Notes: generated by a model from the letters alone, not told the origin. A stretch of 64,000 nucleotides of DNA from Cupriavidus pampae (GCF_914271485.1 NZ_CAJZAG010000001.1:62001-126000); one strand, 5' to 3'. Positions 1-9,119 are shown, counted from the first letter of the stretch. Numbers and translations are program-made.

Positions 1-500
1 TGCGCGATATACGTCAGCATCAGCGAGACCAGGATCTCGTTGGCGTTGAAGCGGTCGCGCAGCAGCGCGGTGATCGCGGCCCACAGCATGCCACCGGCCA
101 TGCCGGCCAGTGAGGCCATCACCAGCACCGGCACGCCGCCGATGGTGTGACCGGGCACGTCGAAATACAGCACTGTGGCGCCGGCGAAGATGCCGCCCAG
201 GATCAGTTGGCCATCCGCGCCGATGTTCCACACATTGGCGCGATAGCAGACCGCGAGGCCGAGCGCGCACAGCACGAGCGGCACGGTCTTCAGCAGGACT
301 TCGCCGATCGCGCGCTTGTCGCGCAGCGGATCGACGAGGAACACCTTGAGCGCGCTCACCGGATCCTTGCCGAGCGCAACGAACAGCAATGCGCCAAACA
401 GCAACGTCAGCGCGAGTGCGATGATGGGCGAGGCATAGGCCATCGCGCGCGACGGGGCGCCACGCGGCGCCAGCGTCAGCAGTGGGCGGAAATCAGCCAT
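1..500 (-). CDS. Nucleoside/BMP-type ABC transporter permease, N-terminal part
   Basis: Inner-membrane permease of a simple-sugar/nucleoside (BMP family) ABC importer, cut by the window edge so only about 166 N-terminal residues are visible. The visible part has a hydrophobic segment near residues 20-45, then the motif CYRANVWNIGADGQLILGG around residues 85-103 and a further hydrophobic stretch, which is characteristic of the YufP/NupP permease family. The ATG at 498-500 lies inside the end of the upstream ATPase gene (8-base overlap), so the two are translationally coupled. A second permease gene is expected beyond the window. Substrate (purine nucleoside or similar) is inferred from the family only. 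Confidence 0.85.
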   Translation of the reverse strand, partial: MADFRPLLTLAPRGAPSRAMAYASPIIALALTLLFGALLFVALGKDPVSALKVFLVDPLRDKRAIGEVLLKTVPLVLCALGLAVCYRANVWNIGADGQLILGGIFAGATVLYFDVPGHTIGGVPVLVMASLAGMAGGMLWAAITALLRDRFNANEILVSLMLTYIA

Positions 501-2067
501 GGCTCACCTCCGCGTCGGTCTTGTCGCGTTCGGTGGCGGGACCGCCGTGCCAGAGTCCGCTCATCCACAGGCCCACCTGCTCGCGCGTGGCGGTCTCCAC
601 AGGAATCGATGGCGACAGGTGTCCCTTGGCGATGACGTGCAGCCTGTCGCAGATCGCGAACAGCTCGTCGAGCTCTTCGGACACGACCAGCACCGCGCAG
701 CCGGTGGCCTTGAGCGCGAGCATTTCGTTATGGATCTGCGCGGCGGCGCCCACATCGACGCCCCACGTCGGCTGCGCGACGATCAGTACCTTCGGGCCCG
801 AGGCGATCTCGCGGCCCACGATGAACTTCTGCAGATTGCCTCCGGACAGGCTGCGCGCGAGCGCGGCGGGGCCGTTGGCCTTCACGCGAAAGCGCTGGAT
901 CACGGTGGCCGCGAGTCCCGCGGCGGCCGTCGGCGAAATCAGGCCCGCGCGCACGAACGGCGGGGTCTGGTGCGAGAGCAACGTATTGGCGGCCAGACTC
1001 ATGCCGGGTACCGCGCCGCGCCCCAGCCGTTCCTCGGGTACGAAGGCCAGGCCAGCGCGGCGGCGTGCACGCGCATCGAGCTTGCCCACCGGGCGTCCGT
1101 CGATCCGCACCGCGCCACCCGCGTCACCAGTGGAACGCCCATCTTCTCCGGACAACGCCGCCAGCAGTTCCTGCTGGCCGTTGCCCGACACCCCGGCAAT
1201 GCCGACGATCTCGCCGCCATGCACGTCCAGCGCGATGCGTTCCAGCGTGGTGCCGAACGCATGCGCGCGCGGCAGCGACAGCTCGCGCACGGACAGGCGC
1301 AGCGGTCCACGCTCGGCGGCCACGCGCGATTCGCGCGGCGGCTCGCCACCGATCATCAGGCGCGAGAGGGAGGCCGCGCTTTCCTCGCGTGGGTCGCACA
1401 CGCCGGTCACGCGGCCCATGCGCATGACCGTGGCGCGATGGCACAGCGCGCGAATCTCGTCGAGCTTGTGGCTGATGTAGAGAATGCTGGTGCCTTCGGC
1501 CGCGAGCTGCCGCAGCGTGACGAACAGCGTCTCCACCGCTTGCGGCGTCAGCACCGAAGTCGGCTCGTCGAGGATCAGCAGTTGCGGATTGGCCAGCAGC
1601 GCGCGCACGATCTCCACGCGCTGCCGCTCGCCCACGGACAGCGTATGTACATGACGGTGGGGCTCGAGCGGCAGGCCATAGCGCTCGGCCGTGGTGCGGA
1701 TGCGCGCGGCCAGCTGTTTCATGTTGCCCGCGTCCTTCGGCGGCAGGCCGAGCGCGATGTTCTCGGCGACGGTCAGCGTGTCGAACAGCGAGAAATGCTG
1801 GAACACCATCGCGATGCCCAGGTTGCGCGCATCGTGCGGACTGGCGATCGACACCGGCGCCCCGTTGAAGTGCACCTCGCCGGCATCGGGTCGCACCGCG
1901 CCGAAGATGATCTTCATGAGGGTCGATTTGCCGGCGCCGTTTTCGCCGAGCACGGCATGGATTTCGCCGGGCGCGACGGACAGGCTCACGTCGTCGTTGG
2001 CGGTCACGCCGGGATAGCGCTTGGTGATGTGGGCAAGCGCCAGCCTGGGAGGGGTTTGTAGGGTCAC
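493..2067 (-). CDS. Nucleoside/simple-sugar ABC transporter ATP-binding protein (two ABC domains)
   Basis: Cytoplasmic ATPase of the BMP-type importer, 524 residues, the usual length for a fused double-ABC subunit. The first domain has Walker A GENGAGKST at residues 41-49 and signature LSVGERQRVEI. The second has a degenerate P-loop (GVSGNGQQELL) and signature LSGGNLQKFIVGRE followed by LIVAQPTWGVDVGAA, a pattern normal for this family, so the degenerate loop is not damage. It is the first gene of an operon running off the left edge. A TATAAT box and a perfect 15-bp palindrome lie upstream. The close relatives RbsA/MglA transport sugars, but the permease partner argues for nucleosides. Confidence 0.9.
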   Translation of the reverse strand: MTLQTPPRLALAHITKRYPGVTANDDVSLSVAPGEIHAVLGENGAGKSTLMKIIFGAVRPDAGEVHFNGAPVSIASPHDARNLGIAMVFQHFSLFDTLTVAENIALGLPPKDAGNMKQLAARIRTTAERYGLPLEPHRHVHTLSVGERQRVEIVRALLANPQLLILDEPTSVLTPQAVETLFVTLRQLAAEGTSILYISHKLDEIRALCHRATVMRMGRVTGVCDPREESAASLSRLMIGGEPPRESRVAAERGPLRLSVRELSLPRAHAFGTTLERIALDVHGGEIVGIAGVSGNGQQELLAALSGEDGRSTGDAGGAVRIDGRPVGKLDARARRRAGLAFVPEERLGRGAVPGMSLAANTLLSHQTPPFVRAGLISPTAAAGLAATVIQRFRVKANGPAALARSLSGGNLQKFIVGREIASGPKVLIVAQPTWGVDVGAAAQIHNEMLALKATGCAVLVVSEELDELFAICDRLHVIAKGHLSPSIPVETATREQVGLWMSGLWHGGPATERDKTDAEVSHG

Positions 2068-2135
2068 TGAGGCGGCTCGAATTGTTGTGGCAGCAACGTT
2101 GATCTCAGACAGTACGGTCCATCATCATGGCGCGG

Positions 2136-2163
2136 TAATGTCCGACATTAGTTCCGGATTATA
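2136..2163 (-). promoter_or_regulatory. Promoter -10 box and palindromic operator of the nucleoside ABC operon
   Basis: On the minus strand a perfect TATAAT lies at 2158-2163. Just downstream, over the expected transcription start, is the perfect palindrome TAATGTC-C-GACATTA (2136-2150). No good -35 box is seen at 16-18 bp. The core TGTCNGACA resembles sites of FCD-type GntR repressors, so repression at the start site is inferred. The regulator is not identified in the window. Confidence 0.6.
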
Positions 2164-2255
2164 TAAGTGTGCGGGGGTGCGAATGCCCGTTTCACGCGGC
2201 ATGCCGCGTCCTGCAACGGCTCGCGGGAGATTGCAATTCGCATGCCGGAATGAAA

Positions 2256-2281
2256 AAGGCCACGGCGGGTGCCGTGGCCTT
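2256..2281 (-). terminator. Rho-independent terminator after the pirin gene
   Basis: An 11-bp perfect stem (AAGGCCACGGC with its complement at 2271-2281) closes a 4-base loop. Read on the minus strand the stem is followed by a run of five T. It lies 62 bases past the pirin stop codon. Two near-identical copies of GTGCT(T)AACCGTGGTC lie between the stop and the stem. Confidence 0.85.
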
Positions 2282-2342
2282 GTGGGGATTGATCGTGCTA
2301 ACCGTGGTCGGCAGCGTGCTTAACCGTGGTCAGCCATCGCGC

Positions 2343-3269
2343 TTAGCCATGATTCTCCGCCGGGATCTTCGCAAAGCGCCCATCGCGGTAATCGGCGAGC
2401 GTCTGGTAGATCTGGTCCTGCGTGTTCATCACGAACGGACCGTACTGCGCGATCGGTTCGTTCAGCGGTGCCCCTGCAATCAGCAGAAAGCGCGCATCGG
2501 CGCTCGCCGTGATCACCACGCCATCACCGAGCCCGGTGTTGTCCAGCACGCCCATGCGCTGCGCCTCCACCACGGCGCGACCCTCGCCTTCACCGATCGC
2601 GATCTCGCCGCGATACACGTACACGAACGCGTTGTGGCCCGCGGGTAGCGTCTGCGCGAAGCGCGCGCCAGCCGGCAGATGCACGTCGAGGTACAGCGGC
2701 TCGGTGACCGGCCGCGTAACGGCGCCCGCAATGCCGTGCGTCGCCCCGGCGATCACGCGCGCGGTACCGCCATCCGGCAGTGCGACGATCGGAATGTCGC
2801 GAGCCGGCACGTCGCGATACCACGGCGTGGTCATCTTGTCGGCGGCGGGCAGGTTCAGCCAAAGCTGAAAGCCCTCCATGCGGCCGTCTTCCTGCTCGGG
2901 CAATTCCGAGTGCACGACGCCTGAGCCGGCGACCATCCATTGCGCGCCGCCGTTCTCGAGCAGGCCCTCGTGGCCCGCGCTATCGCGATGGCGCATACGG
3001 CCGGCCAGCATGTACGTGATGGTCTCGAAGCCGCGGTGCGGATGGTCTGGAAAGCCGCCGATGTAGTCGTCGCGATTGTCGGTGCCAAACGCGTCGAGCA
3101 TCAGGAACGGGTCGAGCCGGCGCTGCAGGTTCTGCGTGAGCACGCGCGTGAGCTTGACGCCGGCGCCGTCGGAGGTGGCAACGCCGCGCACGACACGATC
3201 GACCGTGCGCGAGCGGGAAACCGTCTCGATAGCCGTGGCGGTGACGGTGGTGGGGGTGCGGGTGTCCAT
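2343..3269 (-). CDS. Pirin family protein
   Basis: A 308-residue bicupin of the pirin family. The signature HPHRGFETITYMLAG appears near residues 75-90 and SGVVHSELPEQ about 40 residues later. These supply the metal-binding His/His/His/Glu set of pirins (HxH, then H and E), so metal binding is expected. Some bacterial pirins act as quercetinases and others modulate metabolic enzymes; the sequence does not decide between these. The start is supported by GGAGAA upstream. It is a single gene, divergent from the osmoprotectant operon across a 522-base gap and ending at its own terminator. Confidence 0.9.
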   Translation of the reverse strand: MDTRTPTTVTATAIETVSRSRTVDRVVRGVATSDGAGVKLTRVLTQNLQRRLDPFLMLDAFGTDNRDDYIGGFPDHPHRGFETITYMLAGRMRHRDSAGHEGLLENGGAQWMVAGSGVVHSELPEQEDGRMEGFQLWLNLPAADKMTTPWYRDVPARDIPIVALPDGGTARVIAGATHGIAGAVTRPVTEPLYLDVHLPAGARFAQTLPAGHNAFVYVYRGEIAIGEGEGRAVVEAQRMGVLDNTGLGDGVVITASADARFLLIAGAPLNEPIAQYGPFVMNTQDQIYQTLADYRDGRFAKIPAENHG

Positions 3270-3356
3270 AAGGGTTCTCCGGTTGATGCTGCCTATGCGA
3301 TATGAGCAATGTATAGATTTGGCGAAATTCCGGTAGACGCCCTAATGACAAAAGAT

Positions 3357-3374
3357 TGTTCTGTCGGCAGAACA
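3357..3374. promoter_or_regulatory. 18-bp palindromic operator candidate
   Basis: Perfect 7-bp arms around a 4-base centre: TGTTCTG-TCGG-CAGAACA. It lies 88 bases upstream of the pirin start and about 50 bases before the plus-strand promoter candidate, so it could serve either gene. The binding protein is unknown. Confidence 0.45.
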
Positions 3375-3424
3375 CTGATTTGGTCGTCGGAAAAGGCCGC
3401 TCAATGGGCGGAGAACCGCGCGGA

Positions 3425-3453
3425 ATGACAGGTTCGCAGAACTTGTGTAGAAT
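3425..3453 (+). promoter_or_regulatory. Sigma70-type promoter for the osmoprotectant operon
   Basis: ATGACA (3425-3430), a 17-base spacer, and TAGAAT (3448-3453): each box matches the consensus at five of six positions with ideal spacing. Transcription would start near 3460. Confidence 0.6.
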
Positions 3454-3791
3454 AGCGGCCTGTTTGTCACAAGTTGCGCAGAGATCGCAACAATCAATCT
3501 TGGCCATCGAGGCCGGCAGCCGTACGAATCCCCCAGGATTTGTCCCACGCCGCCCAGCTTCTTGCGCCGCTACCCGGATCGTCACGCTCGTGGCGTTCCA
3601 TCAAAGAGGTGTTCGCCGTTCGCGGCAGAGCCCCGATAGTCCGTCCGCCGGCGCCCCTGCCGGCCATGGCGGCAATGCAATCTGAACCGGATCCGGCGGA
3701 GTCCCCGCAGCGGACCCATTGTTTCTCGCTTTCGTCGTGTGGCGATCCATGCTCATGGACCGCCATGGACCCCCTTTGAGGAAAAGGACCC

Positions 3792-4505
3792 ATGAACCGA
3801 CAAGCTGTGCGCCTCGCCTGGGGCGCGCTGATTGCCATGGCGCTCGTCGGCCTGATCGCCTGGATCGGACCGGACGTCATCGCCACGCACCGGGACCGGC
3901 TGCTGTATGACCTGGCCGATCACCTGCGCCTCGTCGCCATCTCGATGACGCTTGCGCTTGCCACGGGCGTGCCCGCCGGCATCGCGCTGTCGCGCCCGTG
4001 CATGCGCCGCTGGGCGGATCGGCTGATGCAGGTCTTCAACATCGGCAATACGGTGCCATCGCTGGCCGTGCTCGCGCTGGCGCTCGCGGTGCTCGGCATC
4101 GGCGAGCGGCCCGCGATTCTCGCACTGTGGCTCGCGTCGCTGCTGCCGATCGTGCGCAACACGTACGAAGGGCTGCGCAATGTCTCGCCGGCATTGCGCG
4201 AGGCGGCGCGCGGCATCGGCATGACGCCGATCCAGCGACTCGTGCGCGTCGAGTTTCCGAACGCGCTGCCCGTGGTGCTCGCGGGCGTGCGCATCAGCCT
4301 GGTGATCAATGTCGGCACGGTGCCGCTGTCGTTCCTGATCGGCGCGAACAGCCTCGGCGAGTTGATCTTCCCGGGCATCTACCTCAACAACCAGTCGCTG
4401 CTGCTGCTCGGCGCGGCCGCCACCGCGCTGCTCGCGCTCGTGCTCGATGCGCTGTTTGCGTACGCGGGGCATGTGTATCTGCGCCGCCGCGGGCTGGCCA
4501 ACTGA
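3792..4505 (+). CDS. Osmoprotectant ABC transporter permease 1
   Basis: Membrane permease (237 residues) of an OpuC/OsmF-type importer for glycine betaine, choline or related compounds. Several hydrophobic segments are visible. The coupling motif EAARGIGMTPIQRLVRVEFPNALPVVLAGVR (given in part: EAARGIGMTP near residue 138) is the EAA loop that docks to the ATPase. The start has GAGGA 10 bases upstream. First gene of a four-gene operon (permease, binding protein, permease, ATPase) with gaps of 12 and 7 bases and a 4-base overlap. Substrate is inferred from family. Confidence 0.88.
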   Translation: MNRQAVRLAWGALIAMALVGLIAWIGPDVIATHRDRLLYDLADHLRLVAISMTLALATGVPAGIALSRPCMRRWADRLMQVFNIGNTVPSLAVLALALAVLGIGERPAILALWLASLLPIVRNTYEGLRNVSPALREAARGIGMTPIQRLVRVEFPNALPVVLAGVRISLVINVGTVPLSFLIGANSLGELIFPGIYLNNQSLLLLGAAATALLALVLDALFAYAGHVYLRRRGLAN

Positions 4506-4517
4506 AGGAGTATTTGC

Positions 4518-5498
4518 ATGGCTTGGAAACCGGATACGGAGCGCAAGGCGTTCTGGATTTTCGCGGTGGTTGGCGCGATTGTGGCGGCTGTCCTGCTCGG
4601 TACTGCACCGGCGCACGCGCAGGCTTCGCAGCCGTCGGCCGGGGAGGGCGCCGCGGCATCCCCAGCGCTGACGTCCTCCGCGCTGAAGATAGGCGGCAAG
4701 AATTTCACCGAGCAGCTGATCCTGTCGTCGATGACGTCGCAGTACCTGCGTGCCAAGGGCTTCGGCACCGAGCTGACGTCGGGCCTCGGTAGCACGCTGA
4801 TGCGGCAGGCACTCGAATCGGGGCAGCTCGACGTGGTGTGGGACTACACCGGTACCGCGCTGATCGTGTTCAACCGCGTGCAGGAAAAGCTTGATGGCCC
4901 CGAGAGCTATGCTCGCGTGAAAGCGCTCGATGCCGACAAGGGTCTGGTATGGCTCGCGCCTTCGCGCATCAATAATACGTACGCGCTGGCCATGCCGCGC
5001 GTGCGAGCGGAAGCCGCCGGCGTGACCACGCTGTCGGCGCTTGCCGCGAAGATGCGCGCCGACCCCGATGCCAGGCACCCATTCGCGGTGGATATGGAAT
5101 TCGCGGCGCGACCCGACGGCCTCGAGCCGCTCAAGGCTGCGTACCAGTTGCCCTTCACGCGCAAGGACGTGATCCAGCTGGACCCGGGCCTCGTCTACAC
5201 CGCGCTCAAGAACGATCAGGTGGAACTCGGCCTGGTCTACATGACCGACGGTCGCGTGAAGGGCTTCGACCTTGCGCTGCTCGAGGACGATCTGCATTTC
5301 TTCCCGCCGTACAACGCGGTACCCGTGGTGCGCCGCGCGGTGCTCGACGCCCATCCGGAGCTCGCCGCGCTGCTCGATGCCCTGGCATCGAAGCTCGACA
5401 ACGCGGCGATGACCGATATGAACTACCAGGTCGATATCGGGCAGCAGCCCGTGGACAAGGTCGCCGGGGATTTCCTGCGCGGCCACGGCCTGATCTGA
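4518..5498 (+). CDS. Osmoprotectant ABC transporter substrate-binding protein
   Basis: Periplasmic binding protein, 326 residues. The N-terminus has a charged start, a hydrophobic core (about residues 12-28) and an APAHAQA cleavage region, which is a Sec signal peptide. The mature part begins with KIGGKNFTEQLILSSM, the hallmark of the OpuAC/glycine-betaine-binding domain, followed by LDVVWDYTGTAL with aromatic residues typical of the quaternary-amine cage. A GAAGGAG ribosome site precedes the ATG. It feeds the flanking permeases. The substrate (glycine betaine, choline, carnitine) cannot be told from sequence alone. Confidence 0.9.
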   Translation: MAWKPDTERKAFWIFAVVGAIVAAVLLGTAPAHAQASQPSAGEGAAASPALTSSALKIGGKNFTEQLILSSMTSQYLRAKGFGTELTSGLGSTLMRQALESGQLDVVWDYTGTALIVFNRVQEKLDGPESYARVKALDADKGLVWLAPSRINNTYALAMPRVRAEAAGVTTLSALAAKMRADPDARHPFAVDMEFAARPDGLEPLKAAYQLPFTRKDVIQLDPGLVYTALKNDQVELGLVYMTDGRVKGFDLALLEDDLHFFPPYNAVPVVRRAVLDAHPELAALLDALASKLDNAAMTDMNYQVDIGQQPVDKVAGDFLRGHGLI

Positions 5499-5505
5499 GG
5501 GGACC

Positions 5506-6156
5506 ATGGATCTGCTCGCTTACCTCCAACATAGCTGGCCGACGCTGTTGCGCCTGACGGGCCAGCATCTCGCGCTGGTCGGCGCGGCCGTCGGCCTCGC
5601 CATCCTGATCGGCGTGCCGCTCGGCATTCTGATCACGCGCCATCGCTGGCTGGCCACGCCGCTGCTCGCGCTTGCCACCATCGTGCTGACGCTGCCGTCC
5701 ATTGCGCTGTTCGGGCTGATGATTCCGATCTTCGCGCGCTTTGGCCACGCGCTCGGTTACCTGCCGGCGGTCACGGCCGTGTTCCTGTACTCGCTGCTGC
5801 CGATCATGCGCAATACGTACACCGCGCTCGCCAATGTCGACCCCGGCATTCAGGAAGCGGGGCGCGGCATCGGCATGACCACGTGGCAGCGCATGCGTCT
5901 GGTCGATCTGCCGCTCGCGGTACCCGTGATCCTCGGTGGCGTCCGTACCGCCGTGGTGATGAACATCGGCGTGACCACCATCGCCGCGCTGATCGGCGCC
6001 GGTGGCCTGGGTGTGCTGATCCTGCAGGCCATCAGCCAAAGCAACATGAGCAAGCTCGCGGTCGGCGCGGCGCTCGTGAGCGTGCTCGCCATCGCCGCCG
6101 ACCTGTGCCTGCAGAGCCTGCAGCGCGCGCTGACACCGAAAGGAATCCGACAATGA
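5506..6156 (+). CDS. Osmoprotectant ABC transporter permease 2
   Basis: A 216-residue inner-membrane permease paralogous to the first permease of the operon. It shares the EAGRGIGMTTWQRMRLVDLP coupling loop near residues 119-138 and the IRNTY-type motif (LPIMRNTYTALANVDPG). The two permeases probably form a heterodimer, as in OpuCB/OpuCD. The stop codon overlaps the start of the ATPase gene by 4 bases (ATGA), indicating coupled translation. Confidence 0.88.
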   Translation: MDLLAYLQHSWPTLLRLTGQHLALVGAAVGLAILIGVPLGILITRHRWLATPLLALATIVLTLPSIALFGLMIPIFARFGHALGYLPAVTAVFLYSLLPIMRNTYTALANVDPGIQEAGRGIGMTTWQRMRLVDLPLAVPVILGGVRTAVVMNIGVTTIAALIGAGGLGVLILQAISQSNMSKLAVGAALVSVLAIAADLCLQSLQRALTPKGIRQ

Positions 6157-7316
6157 CCGTGCCCATGATTGAACTCGACCAGTTGACGAAGACGTTCGTG
6201 CAGAAGGACGGCACGCGTTCCAACGCGGTGGATGCCGTCTCGCTGACGGTGCCGCGCGGCGAGATCTGCGTGTTCCTCGGCCCGTCCGGCTGCGGCAAGA
6301 CCACCACGCTCAAGATGATCAACCGGCTGATCGAGCCGACGTCGGGCACCGTGCGCATCGATGGCGAGGACACCTCGGGCATCGATGGTGTGGCCCTGCG
6401 CCGCAAGATCGGTTACGTGATCCAGCAGATCGGCCTGTTCCCGAACATGACGATCGAGGAAAACATCATGGTGGTGCCGCGTCTGCTGGGCTGGGACAAG
6501 GGCCGCAGCCGCGAACGCGCGCGCGAGCTCATGTCCATGGTGCAGCTCGATCCGGATCGCATGCTCGGCCGCTATCCGCGCGAACTGTCGGGCGGTCAGC
6601 AGCAGCGTATCGGCGTGATTCGCGCGCTGGCGGCCGATGCGCCCGTGCTGCTGATGGACGAGCCGTTCGGCGCGGTGGATCCGATCAATCGCGAGAGCAT
6701 CCAGAACGAGTTCTTCCAGATGCAGCGGCAGCTCAACAAGACCGTGATCATGGTGTCGCACGATATCGACGAGGCGATCAAGCTGGGCGACAAGGTTGCG
6801 GTGTTCCGCCGCGGCAAGCTCGTGCAGTTCGATCATCCGGACGCGCTGCTGGCACATCCCGCCGACGACTTCGTGCAGGCCTTCGTCGGTCACGACAACA
6901 CGCTCAAGCGCCTGCTGCTGGTGCGCGCCGGCGATGCGGCCACGATGCCGCCGAACGCGACGCCGGACACGACGCTCGCGCAGGCGTTCGGCGTGATGGA
7001 TGACGCGGACGTGCGGCATCTGCCGGTGGTCGATGGATCGGGTAAGGCGGTGGGATATGTGTCGCGCCGCGACGCGCGCGCGGGCATGAGCCGTGGGGAT
7101 GCCGTCTGTGCCGATGCACTGCGTCCGTTCGCGGCCACGGCCGCCTTCGACGAGCATCTGCGCATCGTGCTGTCGCGCATGTACCAGCACAACACCAGCT
7201 GGTTGCCGGTGGTCGATGCCGACGGCGCCTATCTCGGCGAGGTGACGCAGGAATCGATCGCGGACTATCTGAGCTCGGGCCGCTCGCGCGGCGCCAAACT
7301 GGCGATGAGCGCCTGA
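6153..7316 (+). CDS. Osmoprotectant ABC transporter ATP-binding protein with tandem CBS domains
   Basis: A 387-residue ATPase of the OpuCA/ProV type. Walker A GPSGCGKTT is at residues 43-51, the signature LSGGQQQRIGV near 150 and Walker B VLLMDEPFGAVD just after. The last 120 residues contain two CBS motifs (VRHLPVVDGSGKAVGYVSRRD and TSWLPVVDADGAYLGEVTQES, given in part), which in OpuA/OpuC sense ionic strength or nucleotides. Osmotic gating is therefore inferred. The start is the ATG inside the ATGA overlap. A strong terminator follows 4 bases after the stop. Confidence 0.92.
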   Translation: MTVPMIELDQLTKTFVQKDGTRSNAVDAVSLTVPRGEICVFLGPSGCGKTTTLKMINRLIEPTSGTVRIDGEDTSGIDGVALRRKIGYVIQQIGLFPNMTIEENIMVVPRLLGWDKGRSRERARELMSMVQLDPDRMLGRYPRELSGGQQQRIGVIRALAADAPVLLMDEPFGAVDPINRESIQNEFFQMQRQLNKTVIMVSHDIDEAIKLGDKVAVFRRGKLVQFDHPDALLAHPADDFVQAFVGHDNTLKRLLLVRAGDAATMPPNATPDTTLAQAFGVMDDADVRHLPVVDGSGKAVGYVSRRDARAGMSRGDAVCADALRPFAATAAFDEHLRIVLSRMYQHNTSWLPVVDADGAYLGEVTQESIADYLSSGRSRGAKLAMSA

Positions 7317-7319
7317 GCG

Positions 7320-7360
7320 ACAAAGGGCGGCTGGCGCGCGATGCGCCAGCCGCCCTTTGT
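7320..7360. terminator. Strong bidirectional terminator
   Basis: A perfect 18-bp stem (7320-7337 with 7343-7360) and 5-base loop, with GGGCGGCTGGCGC on one arm and A/T-rich ends (ACAAA and TTTGT). It ends the osmoprotectant operon and can also serve the convergent aldehyde dehydrogenase gene. Confidence 0.9.
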
Positions 7361-7412
7361 TATCTGCCCCACTCGCAGCGAGCGGGGCATCACGTCATCG
7401 GACGTGGGCTGC

Positions 7413-8990
7413 TTACGCGTGGCCCAGCTCGCCGTCCTTCAGGCGCCACAGGTTCAGCGGGTTGCCATCCTTCACGGCTTCCGGCAGCAGGGCCGCCGGC
7501 AGGTTCTGGTAGCAGACCGGACGCAGGAAGCGGTCGATCGCGGTGGTGCCCACCGAGGTCGTGCGCGTGTCCGACGTGGCCGGGTACGGGCCGCCGTGGA
7601 CCATCGAGAAGCACACTTCCACGCCGGTGGGGTAGCCGTTGAACAGAATCCGGCCAGCCTTGCGTTCGAGCGTCGGCAGCAGGCGCGCGGCCAGTGCATG
7701 GTCACCCGCATCGGCCTGCACGGTCACGGTCAGCTGACCCTCAACCGCACGCGCCACGGCGAGCAGATCGTCCGCGTTGCGGCACGTCACGAGCACGGTG
7801 GACGGACCGAACACTTCGGCGTGCATGCGCTCGTCGGCCAGGAACTGCTGGGCCGAGGCTTCGAAGAAGGCCGGACGCGCCTGATTCGGGCCAGTGGCCT
7901 CGAGGCCGCAACCCACACGCGACAGACCGTTGATATCGGTCAGCTTCGCAATACCCTTTTCAAACGCGCCGTGGATACCCGGTGTCAGCATCGTCGCGGC
8001 CGGTTTGCCGCCGATCGCGGCCGTGGCGGCAGCGCGGAAGGCGTCCAGCGCCGGACCTTCGATGGCCAGCAGCAGGCCCGGATTCGTGCAGAACTGACCC
8101 ACGCCCATCACGAGCGAATCCACCAGATCGCGCGCGATCGACTCACCGCGCGCGGCCAGGGCTTCGGGCAGCAGGAACACGGGGTTGATGCTGCTCATCT
8201 CGGCGTACACCGGAATCGGCTGCGGACGGTTGTTGGCCACCTGCGTCAGCGCCAGGCCGCCAACACGCGAACCCGTAAAGCCCACGGCCTGAATGGCCGG
8301 ATGCGCCACCAGCGCGGTACCGATTGCGATGCCGGCACCCGACACCAGCGAGAACACGCCTTCCGGCAGGCCGGCATCGGCCACGGCCTTCTGGATCGCG
8401 CGGCCCACGAGTTCCGAGGTACCCGGATGCGCTGGGTGAGCCTTCACCACCACCGGGCAGCCAGCGGCCAGCGCCGACGCGGTATCGCCACCGGCCACCG
8501 AGAACGCGAGCGGGAAGTTGCTGGCGCCGAACACGCCCACAGGGCCGATCGCGATCTTCTGCATGCGCAGGTCGGGACGCGGCGGCGTACGCTCGGGCAG
8601 GGCGCTGTCGAGCGTGGCGCTCTGCCAGCGGCCGTCACGCAGCAGGCGCGCGAACAGACGCAGCTGGCCCGTGGTGCGGCCACGCTCGCCGGTCAGGCGC
8701 GGCAGCGGCAGCGCGGTTTCGGCATTGGCGCGCTGGATCAGCTCGTCACCGATGGCCTCGATATTGTCGGCAATCTGCTCGAGGAACTTGGCGCGTTGTT
8801 CCGGCGAGGTCGCGCGGAACGTATCGAAAGCCGCTTCGGCCAGCACGCAGGCGCGGTCCACATCGGCAGCACCGCCACCGTGGAACGTCGGGGTCAGCGT
8901 TTCACCAGTGGCCGGGTTGATGGCCTGGAACGTATCTTCGGTGCCGCGCACTGCGCTGGCGCCAATCAGCATTTCGCCGGTAATCGTCAT
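7413..8990 (-). CDS. Aldehyde dehydrogenase (NADP+), alpha-ketoglutaric-semialdehyde type
   Basis: A 525-residue member of the KGSADH subgroup, which oxidises 2,5-dioxopentanoate to 2-oxoglutarate at the end of non-phosphorylated pentose, hexarate or hydroxyproline pathways. Seen: [10 protein letters not shown] start typical of the subgroup, [26 protein letters not shown] (in part), the cofactor loop [10 protein letters not shown], the catalytic-Cys region GQFCTNPG, and [11 protein letters not shown]. The ATG at 8988-8990 is chosen over an upstream in-frame start because the family begins here and AGGAC precedes it. Downstream of, and possibly regulated by, the adjacent GntR gene. No other pathway gene is nearby, so the substrate is inferred. 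Confidence 0.88.
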   Translation of the reverse strand: MTITGEMLIGASAVRGTEDTFQAINPATGETLTPTFHGGGAADVDRACVLAEAAFDTFRATSPEQRAKFLEQIADNIEAIGDELIQRANAETALPLPRLTGERGRTTGQLRLFARLLRDGRWQSATLDSALPERTPPRPDLRMQKIAIGPVGVFGASNFPLAFSVAGGDTASALAAGCPVVVKAHPAHPGTSELVGRAIQKAVADAGLPEGVFSLVSGAGIAIGTALVAHPAIQAVGFTGSRVGGLALTQVANNRPQPIPVYAEMSSINPVFLLPEALAARGESIARDLVDSLVMGVGQFCTNPGLLLAIEGPALDAFRAAATAAIGGKPAATMLTPGIHGAFEKGIAKLTDINGLSRVGCGLEATGPNQARPAFFEASAQQFLADERMHAEVFGPSTVLVTCRNADDLLAVARAVEGQLTVTVQADAGDHALAARLLPTLERKAGRILFNGYPTGVEVCFSMVHGGPYPATSDTRTTSVGTTAIDRFLRPVCYQNLPAALLPEAVKDGNPLNLWRLKDGELGHA

Positions 8991-9099
8991 GATGGGATGT
9001 CCTGCTGGGAAGGGAGGAGGGAAGAGAGGATACAGGGCTCTGACGAAAGTCTTTGGCGAGCCCTGAAAATCAGCTTTGCATTTTCGGCATCGAGCCGAC

Positions 9100-9119
9100 G
9101 TCATAAGACATCATATGAC
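9100..9119. promoter_or_regulatory. Candidate GntR operator upstream of the aldehyde dehydrogenase
   Basis: Inverted repeat GTCATA-N8-TATGAC, with a nested TCATATGA at 9111-9118. It lies 110 bases before the dehydrogenase start and resembles the GTCGTA-N5-TACGAC repeat in front of the regulator gene, suggesting one protein binds both. Confidence 0.5.

Larger units (their letters stand above)
3270..3791. other. 522-base divergent intergenic region
   Basis: Separates pirin (minus) from the osmoprotectant operon (plus). No convincing gene is present; the open frames crossing it have no ribosome binding site or recognisable family. It holds an inverted repeat at 3357-3374 and a strong promoter-like sequence at 3425-3453, so the operon mRNA would have a leader of about 330 bases. 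A good ribosome binding site (GAGGA, 3778-3782) precedes the ATG at 3792. Confidence 0.6.

Noticed and set aside
2285..2330. Two copies of GTGCT(T)AACCGTGGTC as an operator
   Set aside because: They lie between the pirin stop and its terminator, where no promoter is expected; more likely a local duplication.
3753..5507. Long minus-strand open frame opposite the osmoprotectant genes
   Set aside because: It mirrors the codon pattern of the real plus-strand genes, is rich in Arg/His/Gln with no family motif, and lacks a ribosome site. GC-rich DNA produces many such frames throughout the window.
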